Source: Scatophagus argus
Taxonomy: Eukaryota; Chordata; Actinopteri; Scatophagidae
Assembly (NCBI RefSeq): GCF_020382885.2
Contig: NC_058504.1
Location: 23,611,545-23,675,544, forward strand
Reading direction: 5' to 3'
Length of the DNA stretch: 64,000 bases
This document shows positions 43,367 through 53,924 of the stretch, in pieces. Every line of letters begins with the position of its first letter. Within the stretch, counting starts at the first letter, position 1. Position numbers and translations under genes: made by a program. The notes under the pieces are model-generated. The model had not been told where the DNA came from. It was given only the letters and a program-made list of their open reading frames with translations, and did not search any database.

Positions 43367-46300
43367 ATGGCGCCCGGTGAGTTTCACATTCTTTATGCCA
43401 AATATACATTTTGACGCATAATTAACACAGTTTCCACACTGTAAGTGTTTACTGCACATAGTGAAACGCGTTACAGAAACAGTTGGGTAGTGTGAAGTTG
43501 GACCATTGGCATTCGGTGAAGTTAGCCTATGTTAGCTGTTATTCGGACAGCAGTAACATATTAGATACGTGTATTTAAAATAATAACAACCTGTAATTAA
43601 AACCACCACCAGAACTTCATGTCAGAAGTTTGCTCTTGTGCCTGAAGCCCCTGAAGCCCCTGGGATCATTCGTTTTTATCATCGTGATGGGACACTTAAA
43701 CTTCAATGACATACTGACGTTAGTCTTCACAAATAAACTGACTAAAAGCTAACACGTTACTAGTGCATCTGCGACTGCTAATCAGGTGGAGTGTAGCAGA
43801 CGGAAAATACTTGTTAATATGAAAAATTGATAAAAGTTTGACTTATGTAATGATTCACTTGTGGAAAAACTCCCAACAGCTTTGTATTTTTCCTTCTTGT
43901 CTGCAGGGAGCCAACCAATTGTATCCTTCTCATGAGAGTGATGCCGAGATGCAGCTGCTCTGTGTCTGTCCCTGTCTCTGTCTCAGGTGTTCCTCTGTTG
44001 TCCTTTACTCATTTCTTCTTCAGTTTTCATCCACTCCTCTCCAGGTCCTCCTTTATCTGAACAGCTGGTACTTTGCTGCTTTCTACCTGGCAGAGATTCT
44101 GATGATGGTTTATAAAGGTCTGTCTTTACATGTCTGCATCACACTGTCAGCGATGAAGGAAGTGGAGCAGTCATACACCTGACTGATATCAAGATTACAT
44201 TTTTCTGACTCAAACTCAAAATACGAACTGATTATTTTTTTCTGTAAATGTACTAAAAACTTCAGTTTATAGGTTGAGGCAGAGTGAGATGTCTGCATTG
44301 AAAATGTTCATCATATGAATTTTGGTGACACTTAAATATATCTCGCTGTAGTACTTCTGCTTTACACTGTATGCTCAAACAGTTTCGAGTCTGTTTCATG
44401 AGTATCATCACTACTCATTATGCTGCCAAGTACTGCAAATGTCCAGCATATACAATAAGACGTAAAAAGGGATATGTCATCTAAAGTCCAACATGTGAGA
44501 GCTTAAAGATCAGAAAGTTATTCTTTTCTGATTTCAGGAAACTTTTCAATCAAACTCCACATTTTGAACTGTGTCTCCAAGCAGACAGCTGGAAGATAGA
44601 ACCAAAAAAAATAGATAAAGAATGAAAAATCTCAAATTAACAGGGGAACGCAATTTCTAAAGAATCTGCAGATGTGAATGATACCAGAATTCTAAACTCT
44701 GTTACAAGACTAGTATAAAAACAGCACTCTGTACTGCTTTCAGTGCAACAAAGAAAAAAATAAAATGAAATATATTGCCATTATACATAAAGATTACATA
44801 AATCTTACTGCAGATCAGTTTAAGTTGGAACATAGTAACAAAATCAGGTTTCAAGGATCAGGAAAGATTTCAGGTTTTATTCATTTAAGGGAACCAAAAA
44901 GCTAGTACATAGTACAGATAGTATGTATATATATACATATACATACATACATACATACACATAATATAGTACATATTATGTACTCAGAGTATATTTTCAA
45001 ATCTTCTTCAGAGTAAAGTGTATATAGTGATTAAAATCACATAAAAATGCAAACAGACACCTTCATTGAAAGACATCTACACCTCTCGGGTCGTGACAGG
45101 TCCAAATAATTTCACATTTTATTCAAAATAGAAATTTAAAAACTTTCTGCAGGCAATAACATGTAGCTGGAAGAAGGAGGTCACACCAGTGTATTGAGTG
45201 CAGAATAACATGATGGCATTTCCAGTGTCAGTTAACATTAAACTGAAAGCATGTGTTTATGGACCAACTTTTATCCTGTCCTGTTTCTTCTCCAGGGATT
45301 TTGCTGCCCTACCCATCAGATAATTTGGTCCTGGATGTGGTGCTGCTGCTGCTCTTCCTCGCTCTGGAGACTGTCAGGATCTTTTATGGTAAGACACCAA
45401 ATTGACAAAACACTCACCTGTTTTCAAGTCTAATCAGTAACTAAACTGCATGTTTGACCTTTTGATTGATTTTTATAAATATCTGGTGATTTTGATGGTA
45501 GTAACATGTTTCAAGCCAAATGGGACAATAGCAACAGTAGACTGGGAAAGTTGTGTACTGGTCAGAAAACATCAGTTTGGAACATTAAACAGGTAAAAAG
45601 CTGAAAAACAGCTGAAAACAAAACTTCTCTCTTTTATGTCTGAAAAGGTAAAAATAAAGCACCAAATGACAGATGCTAGCTGTTAATATGTGTGGGAAAG
45701 TAAACATTCCCACACAAGTTTGCATGATTTTATACTCACTCACCATTTAGTTCCTTTTTATTTATTTATTTTGTGATTTTATCAAAGGCCATAAGCAACC
45801 TGTTAAGTAGGCTGTCGCTGCTGATCAAATCATTGTTTGATAAAACAAAGAGAAATACAGATCAGCGATGGCTGTGGTAACAGACAGTTAAAGATAACAA
45901 AAACTTGTTAACTGTCACACAGTCGACTGTGAATGTCACTGATAAGGCTTAAATCACTGACTTGCAAAGCACAGACACAGACACACACAAAAATTGTTTA
46001 TTGTGAGTGTTGGAAACCTGAAAACCAAACAAAATTGAAAACTGAAGAAGTCAGATCCAGTTGACAGCAGGTATTATGTCACTGTTTCCTAAAAACTCAC
46101 GTTAAAAATTTACCAACTCTGGAGGCTGAGGTACCAGCTTAGTGTGGACAGACAGACATATATAGTAAGAATGTGTTCTTACAGTAAAAGTTAGTTAAAA
46201 CTCAGACTGAACAGCAGCTTCTTCTAGAGGGAAGCCCTGAAGGACATGACAGAGTCATGGGACGATGACCTCATAATGCTGTGTGGTTGTTCAGGTGGAA

Positions 46301-46500
46301 AGGGGAACCTGTGCGAGCGCTCTCTAGCCTCGTGTGTGTCGCTCTTCATGCTGATTCCCTGTGCAGCGCTGGCTGTTTACTACTTGCTGCTGCAGACCTT
46401 CGTCCTGCGTTTTGAGGTCCTCCTCAACACCATCTTGATCTGTTTCTACATCCTTGAGTTCCTACTTGGTCTCCTCTCCATATCAGCCTTCTCCAGGTGA
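43367..46500 (+). CDS. tmem216: Transmembrane protein 216 (ciliary transition zone)
   Basis: TMEM216 is a four-span membrane protein of the MKS/tectonic module at the ciliary transition zone, where it helps to gate membrane proteins into the cilium. In humans its loss causes Joubert and Meckel syndromes. Plus-strand coding exons are 43367-43376, 43907-43920, 44024-44117, 45296-45388 and 46295-46500, giving 138 residues (human about 145). The start MAPG sits in a 10-base coding exon, followed by a 14-base microexon that restores the frame into FSSTPLQVLLYLNSWYFAAF. Exon 4 gives GILLPYPSDNLVLDVVLLLL, and exon 5 gives GKGNLCERSLA then YYLLLQTFVLRFEVLLN. Phases agree at all junctions. The microexon is the least certain part, because its donor GTATCC is weak. 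The last codons FSR-stop are read by running into the intron-like GTGACT, so an alternative last exon is possible. An AATAAA at 46736-46741 fits the transcript end. Confidence 0.9.
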
Positions 46501-46735
46501 CTAAATCCCAACCATCTGATGTGTGTGTGTGGTTGGGGGGGGTTCTTGGTTCTACGAAAATTTTCATTCTTTTCATGTACCTTTTTATGTTTTCCTTGAA
46601 GGTCCTAAGTGTACTGAAGTAGAAACATCCGTGACCTCACCTTAAAGCAGGATGGATCAGCAGTGGATGGAAAATGTAAAGATTTTTTTCAGATGCCATG
46701 TTGGAGATAAAACATTGTCTATTTTCATATTAAAA

Positions 46736-46741
46736 AATAAA
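46736..46741 (+). terminator. Polyadenylation signal of TMEM216
   Basis: This is the canonical AATAAA, 236 bases after the stop codon and in the sense direction of the gene. Confidence 0.5.
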
Positions 46742-46759
46742 TCTGTTTAGGAATTAATA

Positions 46760-47399
46760 TTTTTTTCTGTTGGTTTCATACAAAACCAGTAATATGAATT
46801 TTAGTCCTGAAAATATGTTCAATACGATTATGAAGTTAAAGTCACACTACCTAATTTCTACCTCTAGAGGTCTCTCAATCAAAATGAGGAAAACAAAAGT
46901 CAGTTTGAGGATGTAGTGAAGCAGCATGGACATGTCTGTAACTTATTTTTACAAAGATCACCCGGTAAATGAAACTGATGATTAAAGATACTCTAGTTCC
47001 TGTTGACTTCAACAGTTTACAGAGACATTAGCTAATAGAAGCTAATAAAAAGTCTCTCAGGCTGCTGCAGGGAGTAAAGCTGATGATAAAATGTTTCTGT
47101 ATGTGACTGCAGGCTTTCAGGAGACATTGTGCACCTCTGAATGACTTCAAGGAGTATTGTGATGGTGGATTGTTCTGCTGGAGGCTGTTTGAGTGTAACA
47201 CTATCACTATAGCAGCACAAATCTTACTGTCTTCTGTTAAATGAATATTTATAAAATTAATAAAATTGTTCTTTTTGTAGACACTGCTGCATACTCATTA
47301 AAAACACTCGACTCTATTGCCCTCCTTAAAAAACAAAACAATAAAGCAAAAGAGATTAGTGACAACTCTAACATCCACAAATTAAAAACCTCAAAAGAA
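46760..47399. other. Intergenic DNA
   Basis: No gene or clear repeat is recognised. A minus-strand 62-codon open frame at 47032-47220 has no similarity to anything I know. Confidence 0.5.
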
Positions 47400-47780
47400 A
47401 ATGGTGTTCCACTAAACTAGAATTTCATCTGATCTTGCATGATAGTCTCAAATCATACAGAAAGGCCCTATGGAATACCAGGGAAGTCTATTACTTAGCG
47501 TTAATTGAAGAAAAGAAGAACAACCCCAGGATTCTCTTCAGCACTGTAAGTATGGAGTCATGATTTTATGACCTTTTTAATTATAAAATTTTACTCATTG
47601 GAGACAAAATTTTACTCATTGGAGACAAAACACCTCCTAACCTCAACTGGTACTCTCTCAAGAGAGAAAGGAAAGGTTAGATACTGGTCTATAATCCTTG
47701 AGAGATCCTTGAGAAAGCAGTTGCTCATCAGCTATGTGACTTCCTACATAATGATAGAGTTTGTTGAACCTGCTTCATGA
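47400..47780 (+). mobile_element. L2-like LINE fragment, endonuclease-RT linker
   Basis: The plus strand reads LIEEKKNNPRILFSTV near 47500-47545, which is characteristic of the linker between endonuclease and RT in teleost L2-like ORF2. After a deletion it reads ILEKAVAHQLCDFLHN near 47695-47750, the start of the RT domain also seen at 5314-5574. It is dead, with internal loss and stops. Confidence 0.65.
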
Positions 47781-47929
47781 AACACGCCCCTGGTATCTGA
47801 AATTTTCCCTTCAGTTGAAGTAAGCGGCATAGCCCAACCCCTGAAAATAGACCCTGAAAAATATCCCCATATCACGCCTGAATTCAATAATAAATAGGTG
47901 TGACCAAATAGTCTTGTCTATATAGTGCC

Positions 47930-48228
47930 TTTCTATTGCTGACAGCCGTGAGCCTGTCGTTAGCTACAGTTTATTTTGAATCTTTAGACCGGAAATACCC
48001 ACACGCTATTTTATACTGTGAAAGAACACATACCAGTAGCTTGACAACCGGTTCCCTCATTCGCCCTCGGGAGAAGGTAGCTGCTAGCTGTAGGAGGAAA
48101 TCCACGAGTAAGATAACAGACATCTGTGTACAGTCTGAGGTAGTGTAACTCCGCTCTTTCTGCCAACCGTCTGTCTGTTTGTGTGTCTATCTCAGTTTCT
48201 CCCGTTGGTACATTTTCTGAAACCATAG
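47930..48228 (+). promoter_or_regulatory. Possible promoter and untranslated first exon of ABHD18
   Basis: This block has more CpG than its surroundings, an ETS-type ACCGGAAAT site at about 47988, and two usable donors in sense (CGA|GTAAGA after 48107 and ATAG|GTAAAA after 48228). It lies upstream of the ABHD18 start with only transposon debris between. The link to ABHD18, about 13 kb away, is an inference. It could instead serve an unseen transcript. Confidence 0.3.
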
Positions 48229-49623
48229 GTAAAAAATGACTATGGCTAAGTTAGCTAACTTAGCAAGTTGAACTCGGACTGCAGGCAAACCGTTGTTAGA
48301 ACCTGTCTCTGAGCTGATGTGGGCTGTTATTTTTTGGCTTCCACATTCCTAGGCATCCAAGAGGCGACATAATTTAACATTAGTTACTGCTATCAATATT
48401 GGACTTTGTTATTTTGAAGTCTACTCAGTCTATTATTCTGATGCGCCTATAGTGCTGTCATTACGGTAACTCCATACACAGTACGTTATACCAAGAAGCA
48501 CGTATGAATGTTCAAATAGGAAAGCTTAATCACATGCTTTAAACATCATGTGTGACGTACAACATGTTGTAATGTAGTTATTTGTTACCATATTTATGCC
48601 AAATGCCACATTATAAAACACGTTTAGGTAGACTGATGCTTCCAGTGTTTTGTATTCAGAATGTCCTTGACTACCCCATTCCACAAATAAATATTAACTC
48701 ACTCTGACAGGGCTGTATTGGGGCAGGAGTTTTTAAAAAAAGATCGCATTTATCCACCTTTCTTGTAATAGTTTACTCACTTGTCATTGCGCAATTTTAG
48801 CAAGTTTTCAAGTTGAAATCCGTTATTAATAAACATTGTATGACTGTTCAGAGCACAACCTCGTTTTTGTTTGGTTCAAGTGTTGCATAGTACACGCCCT
48901 CTCCTCTCTCCCTCCCTTCCTCTCTCGCCCTCACCTTTGCGGACAGCATGCTTGCTAGCTCAATGATATCGGAGTACTCTGGCATGTGCGCAGACATCAA
49001 CATGGACATCCGTTAATTATCCAGTGCTTAATCCATGGATCAGATGACGGAGGTGATAAAAATTATCACTCTCATTTATAGCAAATGGGTTGCTATACCA
49101 TGGTCTGGATGAATACTAGATTCTGATGTGCTGCAGGATGTCAATTAATTCCTGATAACAGAAACATACTAAATATACCTCCCCTCAAATTATCTGTTTA
49201 TTGCTCTAAACCAGTGTGCTGGCTACTGAATTCTTGATATTAGAAATAAATTAAATGAAAAAAATCTGAGCATCAATACTGAGTGTAGTCCTGCAGTGCC
49301 TCATCCTCATCACAGGATGGCAGCTATACTACACAACACATTGCCTCTCTGAATTGTCATATAAACATATATATCATCTCACATCCCTTTTATTATGCAA
49401 CTTGCTATTAAGAGAGTGGGTGACAGCACATGGACTGTCATTTGTTTGTGAAAATGTTGAGATTGATTTGGGCAAAAGTAGCATGGCTGACAGTAAATAC
49501 TGTCATATTTCTGTTTATGAACCGTAAGCAACATTTTGGACTCTGACTCATGTTAGCGTAACATTAGCTTTCTGGATCACAGTTAAGCCAGAGCGGAGTG
49601 GACTATGGAGTGGATCCTCATCC
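48229..49623. other. Gene-free region
   Basis: No coding exon is recognised. A pyrimidine-rich tract (CTCTCC and CCTTCC units) is at about 48900-48935. The rest is A/T-rich. Confidence 0.5.
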
Positions 49624-49809
49624 CAACTGCTTCACACTCAAAGAGCTAAAGCAAGGCGTCTGGACTTGTGAAGATTGACTTGAAGATGTTTCACTGCTAA
49701 TCCAAGCAGCTTCATCAGTTCTGAGAAGGAGGAACTCAGCCTTGCTTTAACTCTTTGAGTGAATATGACCTGGATGACTGAGAATCTCCACAGACAACTG
49801 CTTCACACT
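49624..49809. mobile_element. Short Penelope-like insertion with 15-bp target duplication
   Basis: CAACTGCTTCACACT occurs at 49624-49638 and again at 49795-49809, enclosing 156 bases. The inside ends with GACCTGGATGACTGAGAATC, shared with the tail of the Penelope-like element at 62690-63245. Within it, 49635-49657 and 49739-49761 form a 23-base inverted repeat with one mismatch. The segment between the arms carries, on the minus strand, a hammerhead-like motif (49682-49718). The central segment is therefore inverted relative to the tail. Confidence 0.7.
49682..49718 (-). ncRNA. Hammerhead-ribozyme-like motif in PLE remnant
   Basis: On the minus strand the core CTGATGA is followed by a 6-base-pair stem (GCTGCT with AGCAGT, 7-base loop) and then GAAA, the order and spacing of the hammerhead conserved core and stem II. 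Penelope-like elements are known to carry minimalist hammerheads in their flanking repeats. Stem III and the cleavage triplet could not be assigned with certainty, so activity is not claimed. Confidence 0.55.
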
Positions 49810-49849
49810 TTGTTGAAAACAGTCCCAATGTGAGCTGGTGGTCACTGTT

Positions 49850-51030
49850 CAATGAAGCCAATAGGAGTACATCATCTGACAGAGTCCAACCCTAACTCGG
49901 AACAGATTTCACTTATTGCTGGAAATATGAACCATACTCTCAATCTGACAATACAGAGATTGGATGGCCCATCGCATCAGGCCATACACCACATATTCCC
50001 GGAGGAATCCTCACAGGATACCTTTGGGGACACAATTGTAAGCCTTTGCCAAGTCCACAAAACACATGTGGACTGGTTGGACAAACTCCCATGCCATGAC
50101 CCCTTCATCACCCATGTTAGGCTGTAGAGCTGGTCCAGTGTTCCACAACCAGGGTGAACACCACATTGTTCCTCTTGAATCTGAGGTTTGACTAATGGTT
50201 AGACTGTCTTTTCCAGCACCTTCACACCTTCAGACAAGGTCAGTTGCTCCCCATCCCCAATGTAAACAGTGTGAATGAAGTGCCACTGCCGCTTCCCCTT
50301 CCAGAGTCGCCGGATAGTTTGCCAGAATTTGCCAAGTCCACGTATGGACGCCGTTATGTTCAACCATGGTGTTAGTTATGGACAAACTGATCAGCACAGA
50401 AGTCCAATAACTGCACACAGCTCGGGTTCAGATTAGGCAGACCGTTCCTCCTAGTCACAGCCCTCCAGGTCACACTCTCATTGACACTTGAGATTTGAAG
50501 TCCGCCAGCAGAACAGTGGAATCCTCAGTAGGGGCATCTCCTAGCACTTATTCCAGGGACTCCAAAAAGGGTGGGAACTCTGAACTGTTGTTTGGTGCAT
50601 TTGCATAAACAGCAGTCAGGGCTTGTTCTCTGACCCAGAAGCACAGGGAAGCAACCCATTCCCTCACTGGGGTAAAGTCCAACAAGCAAGCAGCGAGCCA
50701 GGGTCTATAAGTAAGCCCACACCTTCCCTATGCCGCTCACCTGGGGCATCTTCAGAAAAGAGTCCAACCCCTCTCAAGGAGCTTGGTTCTAGAGCCCAAG
50801 CTCTGCGTAGAGGAGAGCCCAACTATATCTAGCTAGTATCTCTCGACCTCATACTCAAGCTCAGGTTCCTTCCCCACCAGTCAGGTGACATTCCATACTG
50901 TAACAGCTAGCTTCAGCATCTGGGGATCGGGCCACCAAGGTCCCCACCTTTGTCTTCTGCCTGATCTACTCTGCACCAGACCACATTGACTCCTCCTGGA
51001 GGGTGGTGGGCAGACTGAAGAAGGATCTTT
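49850..51030 (-). mobile_element. LINE, WNVTSL/EEQCGF family, degenerate
   Basis: The minus strand near 50820-50910 reads WNVTSL-like and EPELEYEVERY-like endonuclease sequence, matching the plus-strand fragment at 63590-64000. Near 50100-50215 it reads a decayed RT block with IQEEQCGVHPGCGTLDQLYS. Order along the minus strand is endonuclease then RT, as expected. Many stops and deletions are present. Confidence 0.65.
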
Positions 51031-51032
51031 TT

Positions 51033-51292
51033 AGAAGAATCAGTTTTATTGGCAGTACAGTGACACACACAGGAGCAGTCAAGTGCCCGGGGAGCAAATT
51101 GGGGGTTAAGTGGCTTGTTCAAGGGTGCATCAGCCGGCTAATGGAGGGGGAACGTTTATCGCATTAATCACTCCACCACACCCAAATTTTTCCTGCCCCC
51201 AAAAATGTGGGGTAATTTTTGTACAGGCAGGGTCTTGAACCCTGGTCTTCCAGACCAGCGTCCCTTGCCTTACCAGATGCGCCACTACAGAC
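51033..51292 (-). mobile_element. tRNA-derived SINE, family 2 relative
   Basis: On the minus strand the head has TGGCGCATCTGG (A box) and GGTTCAAGACC (B box). The body has the CTTAACCCCCAATTTGCTCC motif shared with 20766-21095, and the tail is AATAAAACTGATTCTTC. The body lacks part of the GTGTTTCACTGCATG segment of the other copy. Confidence 0.75.
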
Positions 51293-51306
51293 ACATGTCC
51301 CTGCTT

Positions 51307-51328
51307 TTTTTTTTTTTTTTTTTTTTTG
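51307..51328. repeat. Poly-T tract
   Basis: A run of 22 T lies between the SINE at 51033-51292 and the 3' end of the LINE on the minus strand. It is probably the A tail of one of the two. Confidence 0.9.
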
Positions 51329-51519
51329 TTATTTTTTTAGATTAGATTCAACTTTATTGTCATTACACATGTACAAGTACAATGCAACGAAACGCAGTTT
51401 GGCATCTAACCAGAAGTGCAATAAGCAGTAAGTACCAGGTATACAGTAATTTACAGTATGTACAGGTGTCTATGCTACAGATATACTGTAAACATGATAT
51501 ACAGGTAGTTGTCATAATA

Positions 51520-52791
51520 TGTATGTAGATGTAGGTCCCCAGGAACTTAAAGCTGGAGACACGTTCAACCGTCATCCCATTGATGTGTATGGGGGCATGC
51601 GTGCCTCCTCTCTCCCTCCTGAAGTCCACAATGAGCTCCTTTGTCTTGCTGGTGTTAAGGAGCAGGTTGTTGTCTGCACACCATGTGACCAGGTGCTGTA
51701 CCTCCTCCCTGTATGCTGTCTCATCATCATTGCTGATAAGGCCAATAACTGCGGTGTCATCAGCAAATTTGATGATGGAATTGGATCCATGTGCAGGCCT
51801 ACAGTCTTGGGTGAAGAGGGAATAGAGGAATGGGCTCAGCACACAGCCCTGTGGTACGCCTGTGCTGAGTGTGATGGTGGAGGAACAGATGTTGCCTGAC
51901 CTAACATGCTGAGGTCTGTTGGTCAAGAAGTCTCTGATCCAGTAGCAGAGGGAGGTAGAGGGGATATAGGTTGTGTTGATGCCCAGATCTCCAAGTTTGG
52001 TGATTAACTTGAAGGGTCTGACGGTATTGAATGCTGAGCTGAAGTCCACAAACAGCATCCGTGCATATGTGTTGTTATTGTCCAGGTGTGTGAGCACAGA
52101 ATGCAGTGCTGTGGAAATTGCATCCTCTGTACTCCTATTGCTGCGGTAGGCAAACTGATGTGGGTCCAGTGTGGGTGGGAGGTAGCTCTTCAGGTGTGTT
52201 TCAGAGTGTTTTGGGACTGGTACAATGGAGGTGGTTTTGAGGCATGTTGGCACAGCTGCTTGGGCAAGGGACAGGTTGAAGAAGTCCATAAAGACCCCGG
52301 CGAGCTGCTCCGCGCATGCTTTTAGCACACGACCAGCGATGCCGTCTGGGCCGGCAGCCTTGTGTGCGTTGGTCCTACTCAGTGCAGCGCAGACGTCTGT
52401 GGAGGTGAGGGAGAGAGAGTCTGGTGTTGGTGGCCGTTTCAGTGTTGTCCCTGTCAAAACGAGCATAAAAGTCATTTAACTCATTCAGAAAGGAAACAAC
52501 TGTGGCTGTCATGGACGAGTTACCTGGTTTGTAGTGACTGATGATCTGGATGCCCTGCCACATGCGTCTTGGATCGGAGTTGGAGAAGTGCTCCTCTACC
52601 TTTAGCTTGGCCTTTTTGATGCCCCTCCTCAGATTAGCTCTGGATATGCTGTAGGCATGTGCATCACCTGATCTGAAGGCGGTGTTGCGGGCTTTCAGCA
52701 GGAGCCGCACCTCCTTGTTCATCCATGGCTTCTGATTTGGGTACGTGGTGATCTGCTTCTCTGTTGTGTAGGGCTGATCAAAAATCATCAA
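51520..52791 (-). pseudogene. LINE linker and reverse transcriptase, frameshifted
   Basis: The minus strand first reads the linker (52445-52791, KPWMNKEVRLLLKARNTAF and EHFSNSDPRRMWQGIQ). After one frameshift near 52440 it reads the RT (51520-52475) with [16 protein letters not shown], motif [12 protein letters not shown], motif [16 protein letters not shown] and motif C FADDT. All catalytic aspartates are present, but the frameshift and the missing C-terminus make it non-functional. Convergent open frames on the plus strand here are shadows. Confidence 0.85.
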
Positions 52792-53040
52792 TCAATCAAT
52801 CAAAAATACCGATACCTTCACTTCGATACCGGTTCCTTAACGATACTTTTCTCGATACCAATTTTATAATATCAATTCTAACAAAAAGAAGATTACATTA
52901 TACATTACAGTACAAGTCTTTAGTTTTATTTTTCAGCTTTGGTATTTCGCCAATCCAAGCGGTTTTCTTACAGACAAAATAAACAAGGAATAATTTCCAG
53001 TGCAGTTGCAAAGGTGGAGATTTTGAATCAGGCCGCTTGG

Positions 53041-53406
53041 TACGGTAGCCGACAAGTACAAACACAGACAGGTGTTACAAATACAGAAATGCACTACATA
53101 TAAGAAACAGATGCAAAAGGAAAACACTGCAAATACAGAAACACACTGCATATAAGCAAACAAATGCAGAAAGAAAAGCCGCACATCCAGTCATACAACG
53201 TAAGTGCTCCAGACCTCTAGGGGCAGTGCTGAGCTTCCACCCGAGAGACAGACAACAGACGTACCAATGTCAAAGAAAAAGAAAAAAGAATATGTAGTAT
53301 ATACGTAGCGCATTTCTGTATTTGCAGCATTTTCCTTTTGCATCTGTTTTCCTATATGCAGCGCGTTTCTGTATATGCAGCACATTTGTACTTGTCGGCC
53401 ACTGTA
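53041..53406. mobile_element. Inverted-repeat MITE nested in the hAT element
   Basis: The left arm starting TACGGTAGCCGACAAGTACA at 53041 matches, inverted, the right arm ending at 53406 (TACAGTGGCCGACAAGTACA on the minus strand). Further inside, AAACAGATGCAAAAGGAAAA and TGCAAATACAGAAA also match in inverted orientation, so the arms are about 110-130 bases long. It has no coding capacity. The target duplication is unclear (CTTGG lies close to both ends). Confidence 0.75.
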
Positions 53407-53479
53407 ACCTTGGGCTTTGTAACGTCCACAGGCGGACTTGAATGCTGAGAGGAGGAAGGATGCGGTCCGCTGCGGACTG

Positions 53480-53692
53480 TCCGCTCTTCTTGCAGTTAAA
53501 CACGGGGCAACTTTCTGCTCTGAACTTGATTGCGTGCACGGTCAGGTGCTTCACCAAATTAGCTGTGTTGCCGGCCTTAGCAGCAATGACTTTTTCGCAT
53601 ATATTGTATTGCGCACTATTGGTATCAATCTTGCTAAAATGGAGCCACACTCGACCTCGTAGCATTTTTTTAACCAGTTCAACGGCACACAC
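53480..53692 (-). pseudogene. BED zinc finger fragment of hAT transposase
   Basis: The minus strand reads VWLHFSKIDTNSAQYNICEK, then LVKHLTVHAIKFRAESCPVF and SGQSAADR. Its aromatic start followed by the terminal H-L-x-x-H portion fits the DNA-binding BED domain of ZBED/hAT transposases. The first cysteine of the expected C-x2-C pair is replaced (AQYNIC), which suggests decay. No catalytic domain follows, because the inverted-repeat MITE occupies the next segment. Confidence 0.7.
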
Positions 53693-53924
53693 ACAACTAC
53701 AGTTTCCAACACAGATGCATGTGAACCGCGTCTATATGCCGCAATTACAGGTAACGTTACAGCCAATCGCTGGTAGCATGATCAGGTCTTGATCACGTGA
53801 TTAACCTCTGGGTATCGAAACTTGGCACAGAAAGACGAGGCATATTTCGATACTCGATACTATCGAAGCATTTCGGTCAGTACCATAAAAGAACCGAAGT
53901 TCGGTACCCAGCCCTACTGTTATG

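Larger units (their letters stand above)
52769..53916 (-). mobile_element. Non-autonomous hAT element with BED zinc finger remnant
   Basis: The ends TAGGGCTG (52769) and CAGCCCTA (53909-53916) are inverted, and the flanks CTGTTGTG (52761-52768) and CTGTTATG (53917-53924) are an 8-base target duplication with one mismatch, as expected for hAT. Removing the element rejoins the interrupted LINE. Near both ends the ATACCGATACC / GGTACTGACCGAAATGC sequence resembles known fish hAT termini. The minus strand at 53500-53690 encodes a BED finger, but the RNase-H-like transposase domain is absent. Confidence 0.85.

Noticed and set aside
47936-48148. 70-codon frame as an ABHD18 N-terminal extension
   Set aside because: Not in the conserved ABHD18 protein, which starts at MGVSRLD. 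The block is better read as a promoter or untranslated exon.
51519-51899. 126-codon plus-strand open frame
   Set aside because: Antisense to the LINE RT on the minus strand (motif C and motif B region).
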